Source: Micromonospora alfalfae
GTDB lineage: Bacteria; Actinomycetota; Actinomycetes; Mycobacteriales; Micromonosporaceae
Direction: 5' to 3'
DNA: 64,000 nucleotides
Assembly (NCBI RefSeq): GCF_022230925.1
Contig: NZ_JAKKFH010000009.1
Location: 124,001-188,000 of the forward strand
Below the pieces are notes generated by a model. The model did not search any database. It worked only from the letters and a program-made list of their open reading frames with translations, and was not told the DNA's origin. Shown piece after piece: positions 16,039 to 25,172 of this stretch (position 1 is its first letter; every line of letters begins with the position of its first letter). Both the position numbers and the translations under genes were made by a program.

Positions 16039-18183
16039 GTGGACTTTCCGGAGCTGGCCGCCCGCACCCGCCGGTTCAGCCACGGCGCGCCACGCGCTGT
16101 CTCGGTGGCTGAGGACGGCTCCCGGGTGATCTTCCTGCGATCCGCCGGCCCCGAGGACCCGGCGGACGCGCTCTGGTTGCTGGACGTGGGCACCGGCGAG
16201 GAGCGGCTGGTCGCCGATCCGGCGACCCTGCTGGGCGAAGGCGGGGATGTCCGCTCCCTCTCCCCCGGCGAACGCGCGCTACGCGAGCGACTGCGGCTCA
16301 GCGCCGCCGGCATCGGCTCGTACGCGTTGGACGCGGCCGGTCGGGTTGCGGTGTTCGCGCTGGCCGGGCGGTTGTTCCGAGCCGATCTGGTGCACGGCGA
16401 CGTGGTGGAGGTGGCGGCCGTCGGCCCGGTGCTGGACCCACGTCCCGACCCGACCGGGCAGCGGCTGGCGTACGTGACGGACGCGGCCGAGGGCGTGCGC
16501 CGGGGTGAACTGCGGGTGATCGACCCGGACGGCACCGACACCCTGCTGGCCGGCGAGGACGCCGGGGTGAGCTGGGGGTTGGCCGAGCACATCGCGGCGG
16601 AGGAGTTCGGCCGGTACCGGGGGTACTGGTGGGCGCCCGACGGCCGCTCGGTGCTCGCCGCCCGGGTCGACGAGTCCCGCCTGGAGCGGTGGCACCTGCA
16701 TGACCCGGCCGAGCCGGCGAGCCCCCCGACCGCCGTCGCGTACCCCCGGGCCGGTGGCCCGAACGCTGAGGTCAGCCTGCACCTGCTGGACCTGGACGAC
16801 GGTTGGGTCGACGTGCACTGGGACCGGGAGACCTACCCGTACCTGACCGGGGTCAGCTGGGGTGAGGGCAGTCCGTTGATCACCGTGCTGCGCCGCTCGC
16901 AGCAGCACGGGCTGGTGCTGGCGGTGGACCCGCGCACCGGTGAGACGCAGGTGCACGCCGAGCTGGCCGATCCCCGCTGGGTCGAGCCGATCGCCGGCAC
17001 CCCCACGCACCTGCCGGACGGCCGGGTGCTTGTCGGTGGGGAGTTGGCCCACGACGGGTACGACGCCCGGTGCCTCTTCGCGGACGGCACCCTGCTCACC
17101 CCGCCGTCGCTGTACGTACGACGGGTGGTGGGTCGGCTGCCGGCCGCCGCCGGCCCGGCCGACCTGCTGGTGGAGGCGAGCGACGGCGAGCCGAGCGAGC
17201 GGCACCTGTTCCGGGTCCGCACCACCATCGGCGGTGGGGTGGACGCCCGCCGCCTCACCACCGACTCCGGCTGGTACACCGCCGCCGTGGGCGGGGACGT
17301 GCTGGCCGTCGGCGGCGCGTCGCTGGACCACGCCGGGGTGCGCTGGACTGTCCGCCGCGGCGATCAGGAGATCGCCGAGCTGCGTTCGTTCGCCGCCGCC
17401 CCGCCGTATTCCCCTCTGCCGCTGCTGGAACGGGTGACCGACCGGCGGCTGCCGGCGGCGGTGCTCTACCCGGACAACCACGTGACGGGCCGGCGGCTGC
17501 CGGTGCTGCTGGACATCTACGGCGGCCCGGGGCACCAGGAGGTGGTGGCGGCGCGGGCCGCGTGGTTGGAGCGGCAGTGGTGGGCCGACGCCGGGTTCGC
17601 GGTGGTCACCATCGACAACCGGGGTACGCCGGGAGTGGCGCCGTCGTTCGAGAAGGCGATCCACCGGCGGGTCGCCGACGTGATCCTGACCGACCAGATC
17701 GACGCGCTCACCGCGCTCGCCGGCAAGCACCCGGACCTGGACCTGGGGCGGGTCGGGGTGCGCGGTTGGTCGTTCGGCGGGTGGCTGGCCGGCTTGGCGG
17801 TGCTGCGCCACCCGGAGCTGTTCCGCTGCGGGATCGCGGGCGCCCCGGTGACCGACTGGGCGCTGTACGACACTGCGTACACCGAGCGTTATCTGGGGTT
17901 GCCGGAGGACGGCCAGGACATCTACGCGCACCACTCGCTCGTCGAGATGGCCGCCGAACCGGTCACCGGCCCGGACCAGGCCCGCCCGTTGCTGCTGGTG
18001 CACGGCATGGCCGACGACAACGTGGTGGCCGCGCACACGCTCCGGCTCTCCGCAGCCCTGCTGAGCGCCGGCCGCCCGCACGCCGTGCTGCCGCTGACCG
18101 GGGCCACCCATCTGGCCGCGAACGGCACCGCCGAGCGTCTGCTGCCTCTGGAGCTGGACTTCCTCCGCACCCACCTGCTGTAG
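16039..18183 (+). CDS. S9 prolyl oligopeptidase, DPP-IV-like
   Basis: A 714-residue serine peptidase with an N-terminal beta-propeller and a C-terminal alpha/beta hydrolase domain. The substrate amino terminus is normally held by a Glu pair; EHIAAEEFGRYRGYWWAPDG fits that position. The hydrolase has DIYGGPGHQEV, the nucleophile elbow RGWSFGGWLAGL, the Asp in LVHGMADDNVV and the His in TGATHLAA. No signal peptide is present. The GTG at 16039 lies 7 nt after a TACGAT -10 box, so the mRNA may be leaderless. Confidence 0.88.
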   Translation: MDFPELAARTRRFSHGAPRAVSVAEDGSRVIFLRSAGPEDPADALWLLDVGTGEERLVADPATLLGEGGDVRSLSPGERALRERLRLSAAGIGSYALDAAGRVAVFALAGRLFRADLVHGDVVEVAAVGPVLDPRPDPTGQRLAYVTDAAEGVRRGELRVIDPDGTDTLLAGEDAGVSWGLAEHIAAEEFGRYRGYWWAPDGRSVLAARVDESRLERWHLHDPAEPASPPTAVAYPRAGGPNAEVSLHLLDLDDGWVDVHWDRETYPYLTGVSWGEGSPLITVLRRSQQHGLVLAVDPRTGETQVHAELADPRWVEPIAGTPTHLPDGRVLVGGELAHDGYDARCLFADGTLLTPPSLYVRRVVGRLPAAAGPADLLVEASDGEPSERHLFRVRTTIGGGVDARRLTTDSGWYTAAVGGDVLAVGGASLDHAGVRWTVRRGDQEIAELRSFAAAPPYSPLPLLERVTDRRLPAAVLYPDNHVTGRRLPVLLDIYGGPGHQEVVAARAAWLERQWWADAGFAVVTIDNRGTPGVAPSFEKAIHRRVADVILTDQIDALTALAGKHPDLDLGRVGVRGWSFGGWLAGLAVLRHPELFRCGIAGAPVTDWALYDTAYTERYLGLPEDGQDIYAHHSLVEMAAEPVTGPDQARPLLLVHGMADDNVVAAHTLRLSAALLSAGRPHAVLPLTGATHLAANGTAERLLPLELDFLRTHLL

Positions 18184-18188
18184 GGGGC

Positions 18189-18686
18189 CTACAGGTCGGC
18201 GGCAGTGTCGAGGGCCGCAACGTCCGGTCCGGTCGAGCCGCCATACGTGGCGATCTTGTATTCGGTCGCCGCGAGGGAGAGGGTCAGCTCACGAATCCGG
18301 CGACGGATGATGTCGCGATGTTCAAGCAGCATGTCGAGCCGCTCGGGCACCGTGTCCTGCCCGGCGTCCACGAGCGCAATGTAGTGCTGCAGGTCGCGCA
18401 TCGGCATCCCGGACAGCCGCATCCTGGTGAGGAACACCAGGCGCCGCACCGCTGCGGCGTCGTAGACGCGATGACCCTGGCTGTCACGGGCCACCTCGAC
18501 CAGCCCGGCCCGCTCGTAGTAGCGCAGCGTGTGAGGCGTGATGTCGAGGAGGTCGGCGACCTCGGCGATCGTCATCGACTCGTGGACGTCGGCCAGGTCG
18601 GTGAGGCTGTGGATCACCTCGACCGACAGCGGGCCGTCATCCCCGACCATTTCCAAGGCCCTGGTCATCAGATCGTCGGTGGCCAC
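18189..18686 (-). CDS. MerR family transcriptional regulator
   Basis: A 165-residue regulator with a MerR winged helix beginning about residue 38 (MTIAEVADLLDITPHTLRYY) and the RAGLVEVARDSQGHRVYD wing, followed by the dimerisation helix. An extra N-terminal stretch of some 35 residues is unusual for the family. It follows the SDR gene by 9 nt on the same strand, so it probably controls that operon in response to a small inducer. No metal-binding cysteines are present. Confidence 0.85.
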   Translation of the reverse strand: MATDDLMTRALEMVGDDGPLSVEVIHSLTDLADVHESMTIAEVADLLDITPHTLRYYERAGLVEVARDSQGHRVYDAAAVRRLVFLTRMRLSGMPMRDLQHYIALVDAGQDTVPERLDMLLEHRDIIRRRIRELTLSLAATEYKIATYGGSTGPDVAALDTAADL

Positions 18687-18695
18687 GACATCACC

Positions 18696-19556
18696 CTAGA
18701 TCGGCCGGACCGACGCCGGGACGCCGTCGAAGTCGGCGCTGCGGGCAGTCTCGGCCCACCGCTCGACCTCGTCCAGACCACGCCGGTACGCGCCCGAGAT
18801 GCGCTCGACCGCTTCGCGCCCGAGCGGCAGACGCAGCGGCACCTCGTTGCTGTGTGCGAGGGACACGATGATCTCGGCCGCCCGTGTTGGGTCACCTTCC
18901 TGGCGGCCGTCGGTCCCGGCCATGTCCGCGCGGACGGCGGCGAGCAGATCACTGTACGTTTCGGACGCCTCAGTGAATTCGAGTACGTCGGCGGCGTTGA
19001 AGTCGGTCCGGAACCGGCTCGGTTCAATGATCATCACGCGGATCCCGAACGGTGCGACCTCCCCGGCCAGCGCCTCGGACCAGCCTTCGAGGGCGAACTT
19101 CGACGCGGAGTAGGCCGATACGCCGGGAAACGCCATCCTCCCGCCCTGGCTGCTCATCTGCACGATCATCCCGGCGCCCCGGCTACGCATCGCGGGCAAC
19201 GCCGCCCGCACGAGCGCGGCCGGACCGAACAGGTGCAGATCCATCAATTCGCGCAGCTGCGCGTCGCTGACCTCCTCGACCGCTCCGACCACGGCCCGGC
19301 CCGCGTTGTTGACGAGAACGTCAAGCTGACCGAAGCGGTCGAGGGTGGCCCGCACGAGCGACGCCGACGCAGCGGTGTCCCGGGCGTCGAAGTTCGCGAC
19401 CAGAACGTTGTCGGGGTATCTGGCCGCCAGGTCGGCCACGCTGTCCGGCCGGCGCACCGCCGCCACCACCTGATCGCCCGCAGCGAGCGCCGACTCCGCC
19501 AGTGCTCGCCCGAAACCGCGGGACGCACCGGTGATGATCCAGGTCTGTGTCGTCAT
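18696..19556 (-). CDS. Short-chain dehydrogenase/reductase
   Basis: A classical SDR of 286 residues with TGASRGFGRALAE for cofactor binding, the NNAGRAVVGAV structural motif, catalytic Ser in MSSQGGR, and the YSASK pair in GVSAYSASKFALEG. VAAVRRP after strand two suggests NADPH preference. The ATG at 19556 was chosen; upstream frame has no RBS. It is the first gene of a two-gene unit with the MerR regulator. The substrate is unknown. Confidence 0.85.
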   Translation of the reverse strand: MTTQTWIITGASRGFGRALAESALAAGDQVVAAVRRPDSVADLAARYPDNVLVANFDARDTAASASLVRATLDRFGQLDVLVNNAGRAVVGAVEEVSDAQLRELMDLHLFGPAALVRAALPAMRSRGAGMIVQMSSQGGRMAFPGVSAYSASKFALEGWSEALAGEVAPFGIRVMIIEPSRFRTDFNAADVLEFTEASETYSDLLAAVRADMAGTDGRQEGDPTRAAEIIVSLAHSNEVPLRLPLGREAVERISGAYRRGLDEVERWAETARSADFDGVPASVRPI

Positions 19557-19670
19557 GGCGGCAAAGCTATGGCTTTGAGCGCGCGCGAACGCAAACGCGA
19601 GCCCGCCGCGACGCAAACCCTCTGGTCGGCCTTGAGGGGCAGCGTCTGATGGCCGCTCTGGTCGATGCAC

Positions 19671-20069
19671 TCAGGGGCGTGCGTCGTATTGGGTCCGGGC
19701 ATCGAAAACGCGGTCCATGTGCGTCTCCGCCCAGTTCTTGATCGCGATCATGACCGGGAACAGCTCATGGCCGAGTGGGGTGAGCTCGTAGTCGACGCGG
19801 ACCGGCACCGAGGCGGTGACAGTGCGGGTGACCAGGCCGTCGCGCTCCAGGGTGCGCAGGGTCTGGGTGAGCATTTTCTGGCTGACGCCGGCGATGCGCT
19901 GGGCGAGTTCGCCGTGCCGCTGCGGGCCGTTGACGAGCGCTGGGATCACCAGGGCGACCCACTTGTCGGTGAGCCTGCTCAGCAGCTCACGGGTCGGGCA
20001 CTGCTCCAGGAACGCGTCGTAGTCGCGTTTGGCCTGTTCGCGGCGTTGCGCTGCGGTCGACGTCGCCAT
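19671..20069 (-). CDS. HxlR family regulator
   Basis: A 132-residue winged-helix DUF24/HxlR protein. The family cysteine is in FLEQCPTRELLSRL and is followed by TDKWVALVIPALVNGPQRHG, GVSQKMLTQTLRTLERDGLV and YELTPLGHELFPV. HxlR proteins are commonly thiol-sensing repressors of divergently encoded reductases. It is divergent from a quinone oxidoreductase, so quinone or electrophile sensing is a reasonable inference. The start is ATG at 20069 behind ggaggcaagagg. Confidence 0.9.
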   Translation of the reverse strand: MATSTAAQRREQAKRDYDAFLEQCPTRELLSRLTDKWVALVIPALVNGPQRHGELAQRIAGVSQKMLTQTLRTLERDGLVTRTVTASVPVRVDYELTPLGHELFPVMIAIKNWAETHMDRVFDARTQYDARP

Positions 20070-20084
20070 CCTCTTGCCTCCTTG

Positions 20085-20110
20085 GTGCCCTAGGCACTTT
20101 AAGGTACCTA
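20085..20110. promoter_or_regulatory. Candidate HxlR operator
   Basis: The gap between hxlR-type gene and the oxidoreductase holds nested inverted repeats: GTGCC-CTA-GGCAC (20085-20097), AGGTACCT (20102-20109), and an overlapping taggcac-N6-gtaccta pair (20091-20110) with one mismatch. Position and symmetry suit an autoregulated divergent promoter. Confidence 0.5.
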
Positions 20111-20175
20111 CTTTCTCACAGTGCCTCTGATTCGTACGGTCGTGGTGATCACGAAATCCCACGAAGGAGACGGCG

Positions 20176-21078
20176 ATGCGCGCAGTCAGCTATGCAGAGT
20201 TCGGAGGGCCGGAGGTCCTGCACGTGGCCGAGGCGCCGGTGCCCGAGCCGGGGCCCGGGCAGGTGCGGGTGCGGGTCGCGGCCTCGGTTGTCCATCCGGT
20301 TGATCTGATGGTCCGCTCCGGTCGGTTCCCGGCTCCGCTGCCGACCGGTCTGCCGTACACGCCCGGTTGGGACGTTGCCGGCAGCGTCGACGCGGTCGGC
20401 CCGTCGGTCGACGAGTTCACGATCGGCGACGAGGTCATCGGCTTCTCGCCCTGGCTGCAGACCACTGTCGGCGCCCACGCCGAGTACGTGGTCCTCGACG
20501 CCGCCTGGCTGACCTCCGCGCCCGCCGGCGTCCCCGCCACCGAGGCGGCGACCCTGCCGACCAATGGCCTCGCCGCCGCCCAGGCACTCGACCTGCTCGC
20601 GCTCCCGGCAGGTTCGACGGTGCTCGTCACCGGCGCCGCCGGGCAGGTCGGTGGGTTCGTCCTGGCGCTGGCCCGGGCGGCCGGTCTGCACGCCACCGGA
20701 CTGGCCGGGGCCGACGACAGCGAGTTCGTCGAGTCGCTGGGCGCGGCGTTCCTGTCGCGCGACGACGATCCGACGGGGACGTTCGACGCGGTCGTCGACC
20801 TGGCGGTGATCGGCTCCTCGCTGCTGGACCTCGTTCGGGACGGCGGCGGCTACGTGGCCGCGTCACCCCCGCTTCGCCCGGAGCCGGTGCGCGGGATCCG
20901 GTCCGTCGCGCTGGAGGTGCTACCGGACGGAACCCGGCTGGGCGAACTGGTCAAACTCGTCACCAGCGGCGACATCCCGCTCCGGATCGCCGACGTGTAC
21001 CCCTTCGCCGACGCGGCGGCCGCCCACGAGCGGCTGGCCCAGGGCGGCGTGCGCGGCGGCGTGGTGATCGTTCCCTGA
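20176..21078 (+). CDS. NADPH:quinone reductase-type oxidoreductase
   Basis: A 300-residue medium-chain dehydrogenase/reductase without the structural zinc cysteines. It has RAVSYAEFGGPEVL at the start, YTPGWDVAGSVDAVG, and the nucleotide loop LVTGAAGQVGGFVLALA. Such enzymes reduce quinones or enones with NADPH. It has gaaggag 6 nt before the ATG, and it is divergent from the HxlR regulator, which probably represses it. Confidence 0.88.
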   Translation: MRAVSYAEFGGPEVLHVAEAPVPEPGPGQVRVRVAASVVHPVDLMVRSGRFPAPLPTGLPYTPGWDVAGSVDAVGPSVDEFTIGDEVIGFSPWLQTTVGAHAEYVVLDAAWLTSAPAGVPATEAATLPTNGLAAAQALDLLALPAGSTVLVTGAAGQVGGFVLALARAAGLHATGLAGADDSEFVESLGAAFLSRDDDPTGTFDAVVDLAVIGSSLLDLVRDGGGYVAASPPLRPEPVRGIRSVALEVLPDGTRLGELVKLVTSGDIPLRIADVYPFADAAAAHERLAQGGVRGGVVIVP

Positions 21079-21220
21079 TCAGCGCCTCTTGCATCTCACG
21101 CCGGTTGAGATCGCGTGGTGGGCGTCGTGGACAGACTCACGGGACGGTACGGATAACCGCACCCACACCGTGCGGGCCACCCGGATGTCCGTGCCCCCGC
21201 CGCCGCCGAGGCTGGAACGC

Positions 21221-21958
21221 ATGGACAACGTGGTGGAACTCGACGGGGTGACCCGCAGCTACGGCTCGCGCCGCCGGCCGGTCGCCGCTCTTCGCACCGT
21301 CTCAGTCGCGGTGGCGGCCGGCACGTTCGTGGCGGTGATGGGCGCCACCGGATCGGGCAAGAGCACGCTGTTGCAGTGCGCGGCCGGGCTGGACCGGCCG
21401 ACGTCAGGCCGGGTGCGGCTGGTCGGCCGGGACGTCACGCGGATGCGCGAAGGCGCCCTGACCCGGCTGCGCCGCGACCGGGTGGGTTTCGTCTTCCAGT
21501 CGTACAACCTGCTGTCCGAGCTGACGGTGCGGCAGAACGTGCTGCTGCCCCGTCGGTTGGGTGGTCCGCGTCCGCGTCCGCTCGACGAGGTGCTGGCCGA
21601 GGTCGGGCTGTCCGGGCTTGCTGGCCGTTCGGTCGGTGAGTTGTCCGGTGGCCAGCGTCAGCGGGTCGCCATTGCCCGTGCGTTGGCTGGCCGTCCCGCC
21701 GTGGTGTTCGCGGATGAGCCGACCGGGGCGTTGGACCCGACCACCGGTGGGCAGGTTCTGCAGTTGTTTCGCAACGGGGTGGACCGGGCCGGGGTGACTG
21801 TGGTGATGGTCACCCACGACCCGATGGCAGCGGCGTGGAGCGACAGGCTCATCCTGCTGCGCGACGGCGAGGTGGTGGCGGACGGCCCGACGCCCGATCC
21901 GACGAGCATCGCGCAGCGGCTGGCCGCCACCGTGTCTGACCCGGTGGTGGCCCGGTGA
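21221..21958 (+). CDS. ABC transporter ATP-binding protein (LolD/MacB type)
   Basis: A 245-residue ATPase with Walker A GATGSGKST (41-49), Q-loop FVFQSYNLLSELTV, signature LSGGQRQRVAIARAL, and Walker B VVFADEPTGALD. It belongs to the FtsE/LolD/MacB group, which partners with FtsX-like permeases. The ATG at 21221 follows gaggctggaacgc; an ATG at 21185 is possible. It opens a four-gene operon (ATPase, permease, histidine kinase, response regulator), the usual build of an antibiotic- or envelope-stress-sensing system. Confidence 0.9.
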   Translation: MDNVVELDGVTRSYGSRRRPVAALRTVSVAVAAGTFVAVMGATGSGKSTLLQCAAGLDRPTSGRVRLVGRDVTRMREGALTRLRRDRVGFVFQSYNLLSELTVRQNVLLPRRLGGPRPRPLDEVLAEVGLSGLAGRSVGELSGGQRQRVAIARALAGRPAVVFADEPTGALDPTTGGQVLQLFRNGVDRAGVTVVMVTHDPMAAAWSDRLILLRDGEVVADGPTPDPTSIAQRLAATVSDPVVAR

Positions 21959-23295
21959 ACGCGGGGCTGACCAGGCAGGCGTTGCGCAAGCAGCCGTGGG
22001 CCTTCGCTGGACCATTCGTCACGCAGTGCCTGGCCGCCGCGCTGGTGTCCGGAGCGCTCGGCGCCAGTTCCTCGATATCCGACGCGCGGTTGGACCCGGC
22101 CGCGCGGCAGGCGCTGACCGATAGCGGGATCCCCGAGATGGCGGTGCTGTTCGTGGTGGTGTCGGTGTACCTGACCACGTTGATCGTTGGGTTGACCATG
22201 ACGTCGTCGATCGCCCGGCAGGGTCGGGACATCGCGCTGGTGCGGGCGATCGGTGCCACTCCCGCGCTGGTGCGCCGCGCGGTGGCTGTCCAGGCCGCTG
22301 CGGTGGCAGTGCCGGCGACAGTGCTCGGGGTGCCGCTCGGCGCCCTGCTCGCCCACACCTGGTTGGCGGGGCTCACGGGGCACGGGGTGATTCCGCCCGG
22401 CGTGACGTTCCACAGTTCGGCCGCGGCGTTGCCCGCCGCGTTGGGCATCACCGTCGGGGCGTCGCTGGTTGGTGCGCTGGTCGCGGCGGTGCGCCCGGCG
22501 CGAGTACGCCCCGCCGCCGCACTGACCGAGACGGCCGTCGCGCGGCGTCAGGTCAGCTTCGTGCGTACCGCGATCGGGGTGGTACTGGTGGCTGGCGGCG
22601 TGGTGCTGTCGATCCTGATCGCGAAGGGCGACCCGGCCAAGGCCGACGGGTCGAGCTTCTTCACGATGCTGGCGATGTGCGTCGGGGCCGGCTTCCTCGG
22701 CCCGGTACTGCTGCGGCTGGTCGCACCGCTGGCGCGACTGTTCGGGGGCACCGGGGCGCTGGCCGCGGACAATCTCGCGGTGCGATCCAAGGCGCTGTCC
22801 GGTGCCCTGGTACCGCTGGTTCTGGCAATCGCGTTCGCCATGGTGAAGGTGGTCACGCACACCACGTCCGTACATGTGCGCGCAGTGCCCGACCCACCGG
22901 CGCAGGTGTGGACGGAGTACTCCGGCACTGCCGTCTACGTGGCCTTCGCCGCGGTAGCCGCTGTGAACACGCTGGTGACCGTGTTGTTGGCCCGGCGCCG
23001 GGAGCTTGCGGTGACCCGGCTGGTCGGCGCGAGCAGGATGCGGGCGCTGGCCGTGGTCGTCTGCGAAGCCCTGACGGTGACGGTGACAGCGATGGCGGTG
23101 GGTACGGTGGTCGCGATGGTCACAGTGGTGCCGATGCTGCACGGCATGCTGGGCACGTGGATGCCGTACCTGCCGAGCGGGCAGCTGATCGTCGGCCTGG
23201 CCGCGGTGATCGGTCTGGTCCTGCTGGGCACCGTGGTGCCGGCGGTGGTCGCGATGCGCCGCCCGGCGGTCGAGTCGCTGGCGGTGGACCCGTGA
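21955..23295 (+). CDS. FtsX-like ABC transporter permease
   Basis: A 446-residue membrane protein that starts with GTG overlapping the ATPase stop by 4 nt. It has two FtsX domains, recognised by TLIVGLTMTSSIARQGRDIALVR-type helices and VTRLVGASRMRALAVVV, the coupling-helix pattern with the Gly-Ala pair. The external loop between helices is small, so it resembles bacitracin-type or generic MacB permeases without the large periplasmic domain. It works with the preceding ATPase. Confidence 0.85.
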   Translation: MNAGLTRQALRKQPWAFAGPFVTQCLAAALVSGALGASSSISDARLDPAARQALTDSGIPEMAVLFVVVSVYLTTLIVGLTMTSSIARQGRDIALVRAIGATPALVRRAVAVQAAAVAVPATVLGVPLGALLAHTWLAGLTGHGVIPPGVTFHSSAAALPAALGITVGASLVGALVAAVRPARVRPAAALTETAVARRQVSFVRTAIGVVLVAGGVVLSILIAKGDPAKADGSSFFTMLAMCVGAGFLGPVLLRLVAPLARLFGGTGALAADNLAVRSKALSGALVPLVLAIAFAMVKVVTHTTSVHVRAVPDPPAQVWTEYSGTAVYVAFAAVAAVNTLVTVLLARRRELAVTRLVGASRMRALAVVVCEALTVTVTAMAVGTVVAMVTVVPMLHGMLGTWMPYLPSGQLIVGLAAVIGLVLLGTVVPAVVAMRRPAVESLAVDP

Positions 23296-24512
23296 GATCG
23301 GTCGTCGGCACGGTCCTGCGCGCGCCGCTGGCCGCCCGTACCTGGCGTGAGGTCGGATACGCGGTCACCGGCGCGGTGCTGGCCGTGCCGACGTTCGCGC
23401 TCGCGCTGCTGGGGTTGGTGTTCTCCGCGCTGTCGCTGCTGACGATCGGGCTGCCGCTCCTGACCGGTGTGCTGGTGCTGGCCCGGCTGACAGTGCGGTA
23501 CTTCCGTGGGCCGGCCCGGCTCTTCCTCGGCTGGAGTTGGCCGAACCCGCCGCCCGTACGCCGCGGCGGGTCGGGCCCGGTGCGTTGGGCCGCTGCGGTG
23601 CTGACCGACGCCAGCGGTTGGAAGGCCCTCGCGTACTGCTTCGCCCGGCTGCCGCTGATGGCAGCGGCCGGCTACCTCGGCGGGGTCCTCATCGTCGGAG
23701 GGCTGCTAGGGATCACCTATCCCGTGTGGATGCACTGGTTTCCGCAGGATCCGCCGTGGGGCGGTCCCTGGGGTCTGGCCGCGCAGGGGTTGGCCGCGCT
23801 GCTGGTGTTTCCGTGGTACTTCAGGCTCATCGTGTGGCTGGACCGGCGGTTGGTGGGGGCGCTGCTGGAGCCGGGCCCGGAGCGAGCCCGGATAGCGGCG
23901 TTGGAAGCCAGCCGGGACGCGTTGCGGGCGGACGCGGCGGCGCTGCTGCGGCGGGTGGAGCGGGACCTGCACGACGGCACCCAGGCCCGGCTGGTCGCGC
24001 TGGGCGTGGCGCTGTCGCGCATCGAGCGGCGAGCCGGCGAACCGGAGCTGCGGACGATGGTGGCGCAGGCCCAGGGCGCGGTGGTGGAGGCGCTTACCGA
24101 GCTGCGGGACATCGTGCGGGGCATTCACCCGCCCGCGCTGGACGCCGGCCTGGGCACCGCTATCGAGACGCTGGCCGCGCGCAGCGCGGTGCCCGTCGAC
24201 GTAAACGTGCACCTGCCCCGGCGGCCAACGCCCGACATGGAGTCCGCGCTCTATTTCAGCGCCGCCGAACTGCTCACCAACGTGGCGAAGCACGCCGGAT
24301 CCAGCCGGATCCGGCTGGACCTTCGGGCGCTGGGTGGCGTGCTCCGCCTGACCGTCACCGACGACGGGCGCGGCGGGGCAGCGCCGGGGAGCAAGGGTAC
24401 GGGTCTGGCAGGGCTGGCCCGGCGGGCCGAGTCGCTGGACGGCGCGCTGCGGGTGGACAGCCCGCCCGGCGGGCCGACGACTATCACAGTGGAGCTGCCG
24501 TGCGAGTGGTGA
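23292..24512 (+). CDS. NarL-family sensor histidine kinase
   Basis: A 406-residue kinase whose GTG overlaps the permease stop. The N-terminal 190 residues hold a membrane sensor with about four helices (VGYAVTGAVLAVPTFALALL, LTIGLPLLTGVLVLARL and others). The phospho-acceptor is His227 in ERDLHDGTQARLVALG (HisKA_3), the N box is AAELLTNVAKHA, and the G box is DDGRGG with GTGLAGLARRAESL. The sensor domain resembles the PF13796-type. It pairs with the downstream regulator and probably monitors substrates of the linked ABC transporter. Confidence 0.9.
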   Translation: MRSVVGTVLRAPLAARTWREVGYAVTGAVLAVPTFALALLGLVFSALSLLTIGLPLLTGVLVLARLTVRYFRGPARLFLGWSWPNPPPVRRGGSGPVRWAAAVLTDASGWKALAYCFARLPLMAAAGYLGGVLIVGGLLGITYPVWMHWFPQDPPWGGPWGLAAQGLAALLVFPWYFRLIVWLDRRLVGALLEPGPERARIAALEASRDALRADAAALLRRVERDLHDGTQARLVALGVALSRIERRAGEPELRTMVAQAQGAVVEALTELRDIVRGIHPPALDAGLGTAIETLAARSAVPVDVNVHLPRRPTPDMESALYFSAAELLTNVAKHAGSSRIRLDLRALGGVLRLTVTDDGRGGAAPGSKGTGLAGLARRAESLDGALRVDSPPGGPTTITVELPCEW

Positions 24513-25150
24513 TCGCCGAGGACAACCCGTTGCTGCGCGACGGGATCAGATTGTTGCTGACGGATCACGGCATCACAGTGGTGTCGACTGTGGACAACGG
24601 AGACGACCTGCTGGCGGCGATCGGCGAGCATCGGCCGGACGCGGCGGTGGTCGACGTGCGGATGCCACCGACCTTCACCGACGAAGGCCTGCGGGCGGCA
24701 CTGGCGATCCGGGCGACGTACCCGGAGATCAGCGTGCTGGTCTTCTCACAGTGGGTGGAGACCCGGTACGCGCGACAACTGATCGCCGAGCACCCCGGGC
24801 GGGTCGGGTACCTGTTGAAGGACCGCATCGTCAGCACCGACGACTTCGTCGACGCGCTGCGCAGGGTGGCCGACGGCGGGACAGCACTGGACCCGGAGGT
24901 GGTGCGGCAGTTGCTGGCGGCCCCGGCGGTGGACGCGGGCGTCGCCCGCCTCAGCGAGCGGGAACGAGAGGTCCTGGGAATGCTGGCCGAGGGCCGGTCC
25001 AACGCTGCCATCTGCGAGTCGCTGCACCTCGCCGCACGCAGCGTGGAGAAGCACGTGACAGCCATCTTCACCAAGCTGGACCTACCCCAGGCTCGGACCG
25101 ACCACCGGCGAGTGCTCGCCGTGCTGCGCTACCTGAACGCGGCGCGCTGA
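24500..25150 (+). CDS. NarL/LuxR-family response regulator
   Basis: A 216-residue regulator with a receiver domain (AEDNPLLRDGIRLLLTD, phospho-acceptor Asp52 in VVDVRMPP) and a LuxR-type helix-turn-helix (LSEREREVLGMLAEGRSNAA then EKHVTAIFTKL). Its GTG overlaps the kinase end by 13 nt. It likely controls its own operon. Confidence 0.92.
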   Translation: MRVVIAEDNPLLRDGIRLLLTDHGITVVSTVDNGDDLLAAIGEHRPDAAVVDVRMPPTFTDEGLRAALAIRATYPEISVLVFSQWVETRYARQLIAEHPGRVGYLLKDRIVSTDDFVDALRRVADGGTALDPEVVRQLLAAPAVDAGVARLSEREREVLGMLAEGRSNAAICESLHLAARSVEKHVTAIFTKLDLPQARTDHRRVLAVLRYLNAAR

Positions 25151-25172
25151 GGCGCTCCAGCGGTTTGTCGAC

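Noticed and set aside
21658..23142. 494-codon minus-strand frame opposite the ABC permease
   Set aside because: Its His/Arg/Gln-rich composition is typical of an antisense shadow of a high-GC membrane protein gene.
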